Assembly (NCBI GenBank): GCA_039805565.1
Contig: JBDLTZ010000009.1
Coordinates: 1-8,948, forward strand
DNA: 8,948 bases
From: CALJIC01 sp039805565
Lineage (GTDB): Bacteria; Chloroflexota; Chloroflexia; Chloroflexales; Roseiflexaceae
Reading direction: 5' to 3'
Part shown: piece by piece, positions 5,936 to 8,948 of the stretch
Layout of the letters: each line of letters begins with the position of its first letter
Position numbering within the stretch: the first letter of the stretch is position 1
Program-made: the position numbers and the translations under genes
Notes under the pieces: generated by a model
Databases searched by the model: none
Told to the model about the DNA's origin: nothing
Seen by the model: the letters and a program-made list of their open reading frames with translations, nothing else

Positions 5936-6018
5936 TCATCGAACACGGGCCTGGCGATACTAAGTGTTGCTCGGCAATGTCAATCAACGACGAGCAACAC
6001 CAGATCCTCATCGAACAC
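5936..6018. repeat. 11-base direct repeat pair, second copy across the hydrolase stop codon
   Basis: TCATCGAACAC occurs at 5936-5946 and again at 6008-6018, where it encodes the last codons and the TGA stop of the leftward serine hydrolase. The core CATCGAA also occurs at 5844-5850, on the other side of the palindrome. This suggests a local duplication of the 3' end of the gene. Confidence 0.55.
5964..6000 (-). terminator. Probable hairpin terminator of the serine hydrolase gene
   Basis: GTGTTGCTCG (5964-5973) and CGAGCAACAC (5991-6000) are perfect 10-bp inverted repeats with a 17-base loop. Leftward, the stem begins 7 bases after the hydrolase stop and is followed by TTAGTAT, only a weak T run. 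It is best read as a 3'-end hairpin; termination efficiency is uncertain. Confidence 0.45.
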
Positions 6019-7447
6019 TGCGGCCGACCAGCGTTTCCGGTGCGTCCAGCGTGAACGACACGTTCTGCCGGTACACCGCCGCCACCTCATCCCCGGCAAA
6101 GTGCAGCGTGAGCGTCGGGCAGAACGGCGTCTCGTAGTAGCACAGCTCCGCGACATATGTGTCCGCGTTCCCCCAGGCCCCGCTCGCCGCCACCTTCAGC
6201 GCCCCGCGCTTGTCCAGCGTCGTCACGCCCAGGCGCCGCCCGCCGGCCCCGATCGCCAGATGGTGCTCGCCGCGCGCGTCGCGCACCGTCAGCGCCGCGC
6301 CGCCTTCGTCAAACACCACCGACAGCGCCTCTACACCCGCCTCGTTCGCGTCGAAGCGGTACACCCGCCCCGAGACGCGCGCCGCCGTCGGCGAGGACGC
6401 CGCCCCCTCCGCCAGAGGCATCGCCAGGCCGCCGAGCGTCTGCCGCAGCTCCGCCTCCGCCGCCGGGTCCTCCGGCAGCGGCCCATCGGCCATGGCCGGC
6501 AGAAGGTGCGCCCACACCAGGTTCAGCACCGCCTGCATGTCCTCCACGCCGCTGGTGATCGCCAGCACCGCATCCTGCTCCGGCATCACCACGCAGAACT
6601 GCCCGAACGCACCATCGCCGCGGTACGCCTCGTGCCGGCAGCGCCAGAACTGGTAGCCGTACCCCTGCGCCCAGTCGCTCTCCGGGCTGCTGCCGTTCGA
6701 GACCTGCTTCGCAGTCGCCTCGGCCACCCACGCAGCCGGGACCAGCTGCCGCCCCTGCCAGACCCCCTGCTGGAGGTACATCTGGCCGAAGCAGGCGATG
6801 TCCTCGGTGCGGATGCTCAGTCCCCAGCCGCCGATGCAGACGCCGCGCGGGCAGCGCTCCCAGGTGGCGCCCACAATCCCCAGCGGCGCCAGCAGCCGCG
6901 GCTCCAGGTACGCCAGCAGGCTCTGCCCCGTCAGACGCTCGATGATCGCCGCCAGCATGTAGGTGGCACCGCTGTTGTAGACGAAGTGCGTGCCGGGCGC
7001 GTGCTCCACCGGCTGCGCCAGGAACGCCCGCGCCCAGTTGCCGTCGGTCGCCGCCCACAGCGCCGGCGTCGTGTCGACGTCGTGCCCGGTGGCCATCGAG
7101 AGCAGGTCGCGCACCCGCATCGCCGCCAGGTGCTCGCCAACCTCGGCGGGGGCCTCCTCGGGGAAGAACGGTAGCACCCGGTCGTCCACCGTGAGCAGCC
7201 CGTCGGCCACGGCCAGGCCCACCGCTGTTGAAGCGAAGCTTTTGCTGAGCGAGAACAGCACGTGCGGCAGCTCAGGTGCGTAGGGCGCACGCCAGCCTTC
7301 GGCCACCACGCTGCCATGGCGCACGAGCATCAGGCTGTGGATGTGCGGCGTGTTGGCGCTCGCCGCCTCGACGAACGCGCGAATGGCGTTGGACGGGATG
7401 CCGTGCGCCTCGGGGGCGCTGCGCGGCAGCCGGGGTGTGGTGCTCAT
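6008..7447 (-). CDS. Beta-lactamase-fold serine hydrolase (class C / esterase-type)
   Basis: A 479-residue protein of the serine beta-lactamase-like superfamily (class C beta-lactamase, DD-peptidase and esterase relatives). The nucleophile motif SxxK is SLSK with S66 and K69, in a typical FSLSKSF context. The second motif appears as 'VYNSGATY' (156-163), with Y157 in the position of the usual Tyr. The third box is probably RGDGAFGQF (276-284). The hydrolase domain spans about residues 15-315; residues 320-479 form a separate beta-rich C-terminal domain of unknown role. There is no signal peptide, so it is probably cytoplasmic and more likely an esterase, amidase or peptidase than a drug-resistance enzyme. 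The ATG at 7447 has GGAGGAG 5 bases upstream. It lies 43 bases after the short-chain dehydrogenase on the same strand. The substrate is unknown. Confidence 0.9.
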   Translation of the reverse strand: MSTTPRLPRSAPEAHGIPSNAIRAFVEAASANTPHIHSLMLVRHGSVVAEGWRAPYAPELPHVLFSLSKSFASTAVGLAVADGLLTVDDRVLPFFPEEAPAEVGEHLAAMRVRDLLSMATGHDVDTTPALWAATDGNWARAFLAQPVEHAPGTHFVYNSGATYMLAAIIERLTGQSLLAYLEPRLLAPLGIVGATWERCPRGVCIGGWGLSIRTEDIACFGQMYLQQGVWQGRQLVPAAWVAEATAKQVSNGSSPESDWAQGYGYQFWRCRHEAYRGDGAFGQFCVVMPEQDAVLAITSGVEDMQAVLNLVWAHLLPAMADGPLPEDPAAEAELRQTLGGLAMPLAEGAASSPTAARVSGRVYRFDANEAGVEALSVVFDEGGAALTVRDARGEHHLAIGAGGRRLGVTTLDKRGALKVAASGAWGNADTYVAELCYYETPFCPTLTLHFAGDEVAAVYRQNVSFTLDAPETLVGRSVR

Positions 7448-7484
7448 CGTGTCTCCTCCATCAGGTGAGAACGTGGCTGACAGG

Positions 7485-7490
7485 ACTATA
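7485..7490 (-). promoter_or_regulatory. Possible internal -10 element for the serine hydrolase
   Basis: Leftward TATAGT (5/6 match to TATAAT) directly follows the TAG stop of the short-chain dehydrogenase gene and is about 37 bases before the hydrolase start. No -35 match is visible, so the two genes may simply be co-transcribed. Confidence 0.25.
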
Positions 7491-8279
7491 CTACCACCCC
7501 GCCAGGAGACCGCCGCTCACCGTCAGCGCCTCGCCCGTCATGTAGCGCGAGTCCGGCCCCACCAGGAACGACACCGCCGCCGCCACCTCCTCCGGCTGCT
7601 CAACGCGCCCCAGCGGGATGCGCCCCACCCGCTCGGCGCGGATATCGGCCGGCGCCCGCCCCGTGATGCGCGCGAACTCGCGGTCCACCACGTCCTGCAT
7701 CGGCGTGTCCACTACCCCCGGGCAGACCGCATTCACCCGCACGCCGTCGGCAGCGTGCGCCAGCGCCAGCGTCTTGGTCATGGCGATCACCGCGGCCTTG
7801 CTGACGTTGTAGATCGGGTGGTAGATCGTGCTCGCCAGCTTGCCGGCGATCGAGGCCATGTTCACGATTCGCCCGCTCCGCTGCGCCGCCATGTGCCGCA
7901 GCGCCAGCTGGCAGCAGAAGAACACCGCCTTGCTGTTGACGTTCATCAGCGTGTCCCAGTGCTCCTCCGTCACGTCAAGCGGCAGCGCCGCCCGCTGCGT
8001 CGCGGCATTGTTCACCAGCACGTCGAGCCGCCCCAGCCCCGTGGTCGCGGCGTCCAGCATGCGCTCCCGGTCCTCGGCGCGCGTCACGTCCGCCGCCACG
8101 GCCAGCGCGCGCCGCCCGAGCGCCCGCACCTCGACCGCCACGGCCTCGGCCTGCTCGCCGCGCATGTCAGCTGCCACGATGTCCATGCCGTCCTGCGCGA
8201 GCCGCAGCGCGATCGCTCGCCCGATCCCCTGCCCCGCGCCCGTGATGACCGCGACCTGGCCAGCGACTGGTCCTTCCAC
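7491..8279 (-). CDS. SDR family NAD(P)-dependent oxidoreductase
   Basis: A classical short-chain dehydrogenase/reductase, about 262 residues, acting in the cytoplasm on an alcohol or ketone, often a sugar, polyol or hydroxy acid. Residue numbers here count from the longer ATG form (268 residues). Seen: cofactor motif TGAGQGIG (19-26), D70 in ADV, NNAA (96-99), the active-site Asn N119, S149 in NMASIAG, YNVSK with Y163 and K167, and PGVVDTPM (193-200). D44 after the second strand suggests a preference for NAD. The ATG at 8297 has no ribosome site. The GTG at 8279 has AAGAGGAG 7 bases upstream and removes only six residues, so it is preferred. The region around 'VVDTPMQDVVDREFA' recalls polyol and sorbitol dehydrogenases, but substrate is not established. 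It is the first gene of a leftward pair with the serine hydrolase. Confidence 0.93.
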   Translation of the reverse strand: MEGPVAGQVAVITGAGQGIGRAIALRLAQDGMDIVAADMRGEQAEAVAVEVRALGRRALAVAADVTRAEDRERMLDAATTGLGRLDVLVNNAATQRAALPLDVTEEHWDTLMNVNSKAVFFCCQLALRHMAAQRSGRIVNMASIAGKLASTIYHPIYNVSKAAVIAMTKTLALAHAADGVRVNAVCPGVVDTPMQDVVDREFARITGRAPADIRAERVGRIPLGRVEQPEEVAAAVSFLVGPDSRYMTGEALTVSGGLLAGW

Positions 8280-8312
8280 AGCAGTGCTCCTCTTCATTGA
8301 TTCGGCCGCGCC

Positions 8313-8318
8313 ATCCTA
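8313..8318 (-). promoter_or_regulatory. Possible -10 element for the SDR gene
   Basis: Leftward TAGGAT (4/6 match to TATAAT) lies 33 bases before the preferred GTG start, giving a leader of about 27 bases. It shares the octamer GGTAGGAT with the region before the beta-hydroxyacid dehydrogenase gene (4115-4122). The -35 match is poor. Confidence 0.3.
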
Positions 8319-8440
8319 CCACACCGCGCGGCGGTCCTCCAGGCGTTAACAGGCGAGAGCAGATACTCTATGTTCATCCCGAGCCGACCCAAGCGGAGAA
8401 CAGCTGTAAGCGAAGAACAATCTCACCGCCCAAGGCCACA

Positions 8441-8449
8441 TGCTATACT
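8441..8449 (+). promoter_or_regulatory. Extended -10 promoter of the sigma factor gene
   Basis: TGC followed by TATACT gives an extended -10 with a 5/6 hexamer match, the best promoter-like site in the window. The -35 region is poor, which extended -10 promoters tolerate. Transcription would start near 8456 and leave a leader of about 140 bases, long enough for post-transcriptional control. Confidence 0.5.
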
Positions 8450-8565
8450 ACGCTCGCATCCTCCCCCCGGCGTGTGGACAGGTGCCTGGAGGGAAGTGCC
8501 ACGTCTGCTCCCCGTTGTGGTTGTGAGACCCGTAACCATCTAGCACCACAGCTGTTGTATGGGTA

Positions 8566-8578
8566 GCTGCACAGCAGC
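8566..8578 (+). repeat. Short hairpin just upstream of the sigma factor ribosome site
   Basis: GCTGC and GCAGC pair around ACA. The stem ends 3 bases before the TGAGGGA purine stretch. It is short and could be chance. Confidence 0.3.
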
Positions 8579-8599
8579 CGTGAGGGACAGGTGTGGATC

Positions 8600-8948
8600 G
8601 TGACAGATGCCGAGCTCGTTGAGCGCCTGAAATCCTACGATGACGACGCCTACCGCGAGGCCATCGCCCGCTACGGCGACGCGCTCTACCGCTACGTCTA
8701 CAGTCTCACCGGCGACCACCACCTCGCCAGGGCCATCGTCGGCGAGACCTACCTGAAGATGCTCGAAGCGATCGAGGGGTACAGCTACTCCGGCGACCCG
8801 TTCAAGGCCTGGCTGTACCGCATCGCTCACAACCATGCGGTCAACGCGCTCAAGCGCGCCAACCGCATGGTTGCGGTAGAGGACCTGGAGCGGGTCGCGC
8901 AGCCGATCACCGACCCGGCGATCCGCGTCGTAGAGCAGCTCGCGGCGG
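8600..8948 (+). CDS. Sigma-70 family RNA polymerase factor, ECF-like (3' end cut by window)
   Basis: The first 116 codons of a sigma-70 family protein; the frame is open to the window edge. Residues about 24-90 match sigma region 2: 'YGDALYRYVYSLTGD' (25-39), ETYLKMLEAI (49-58), 'DPFKAWLYRIAHNHAVNALK' (66-85). The WLYRIAHN box is the region 2.3/2.4 signature that melts and reads the -10. Region 4 should lie beyond the window; residues 91-116 look like the linker. The usual acidic core-binding segment (DLVQE-like) is replaced by 'ARAIVGET' (43-50), an odd feature. The start is uncertain: GTG at 8600 has AGGTG 6 bases upstream, while GTG at 8591, three codons earlier, has GAGGG 4 bases upstream. 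It is divergent from the SDR gene. Confidence 0.85.
   Translation, partial: MTDAELVERLKSYDDDAYREAIARYGDALYRYVYSLTGDHHLARAIVGETYLKMLEAIEGYSYSGDPFKAWLYRIAHNHAVNALKRANRMVAVEDLERVAQPITDPAIRVVEQLAA

Larger units (their letters stand above)
8319..8599. other. Gene-free region between the SDR gene and the sigma factor gene
   Basis: Counted from the preferred GTG start of the SDR gene, about 320 bases lie between these divergent genes. Bases 8340-8440 show no gene and no clear motif. From 8450 the presumed sigma-factor leader contains TGGTT/AACCA arms (8518-8522 with 8534-8538) and a short hairpin at 8566-8578. Small open frames here have no recognisable content. Confidence 0.55.

Noticed and set aside
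5872..6054. Rightward 60-codon open frame starting inside the palindrome
   Set aside because: It is made from the palindrome and the antisense 3' end of the hydrolase gene, with no ribosome site or known motif.
6008..7447. Antibiotic-resistance beta-lactamase
   Set aside because: No signal peptide, a variant second motif and an extra C-terminal domain point to a general serine hydrolase.
8540..8836. Leftward 98-codon frame opposite the sigma factor
   Set aside because: It is antisense to a clear sigma region 2 sequence and has no motif of its own.

Overview
This is a GC-rich bacterial chromosome segment with nine protein genes, the last one cut by the window edge. There are no RNA genes, CRISPR arrays or transposase genes. 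Codon third positions are strongly G/C throughout. The gene mix (luciferase-like oxidoreductase, ROK kinase, mutarotase, short-chain dehydrogenase, beta-lactamase-fold hydrolase, GlsB membrane protein, ECF-type sigma factor) suits a free-living heterotroph with many accessory genes. A Chloroflexota or actinobacterial-type genome is plausible, but no gene here proves the phylum.

Layout: (1) Bases 32-4074, all leftward: an NAD(P)-dependent beta-hydroxyacid dehydrogenase, an aldose-epimerase-like protein, a ROK sugar kinase and, after a 230-base gap, an LLM-class flavin-dependent oxidoreductase. (2) Bases 4075-4493 are a divergent gene-free region with a heptamer tandem repeat, a 9-bp hairpin and a nested 85-base fold capped by a GNRA-type tetraloop, next to a likely promoter. 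(3) Bases 4494-5820, rightward: a sugar isomerase/epimerase-type TIM barrel and a small GlsB/YeaQ-family membrane protein. (4) Bases 5821-6007 lie between convergent genes and hold a 68-bp near-perfect palindrome bracketed by CAACG direct repeats, and a second hairpin. (5) Bases 6008-8279, leftward: a beta-lactamase-fold serine hydrolase preceded by a short-chain dehydrogenase/reductase, 43 bases apart. (6) From 8600, rightward: the start of a sigma-70 family factor, behind an extended -10 promoter and a leader of about 140 bases.

The first five genes look like a carbohydrate module: a mutarotase-like protein handles the anomer, a ROK kinase phosphorylates a sugar, a TIM-barrel enzyme isomerises or dehydrates, and a beta-hydroxyacid dehydrogenase reduces or oxidises a small acid or semialdehyde. 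The substrate cannot be read from the sequence, and no transporter or glycosidase lies in the window. The most unusual DNA is non-coding: the 68-bp palindrome at 5859-5926 and the nested fold at 4354-4438. I found no defence system or other evident multi-gene novel system.
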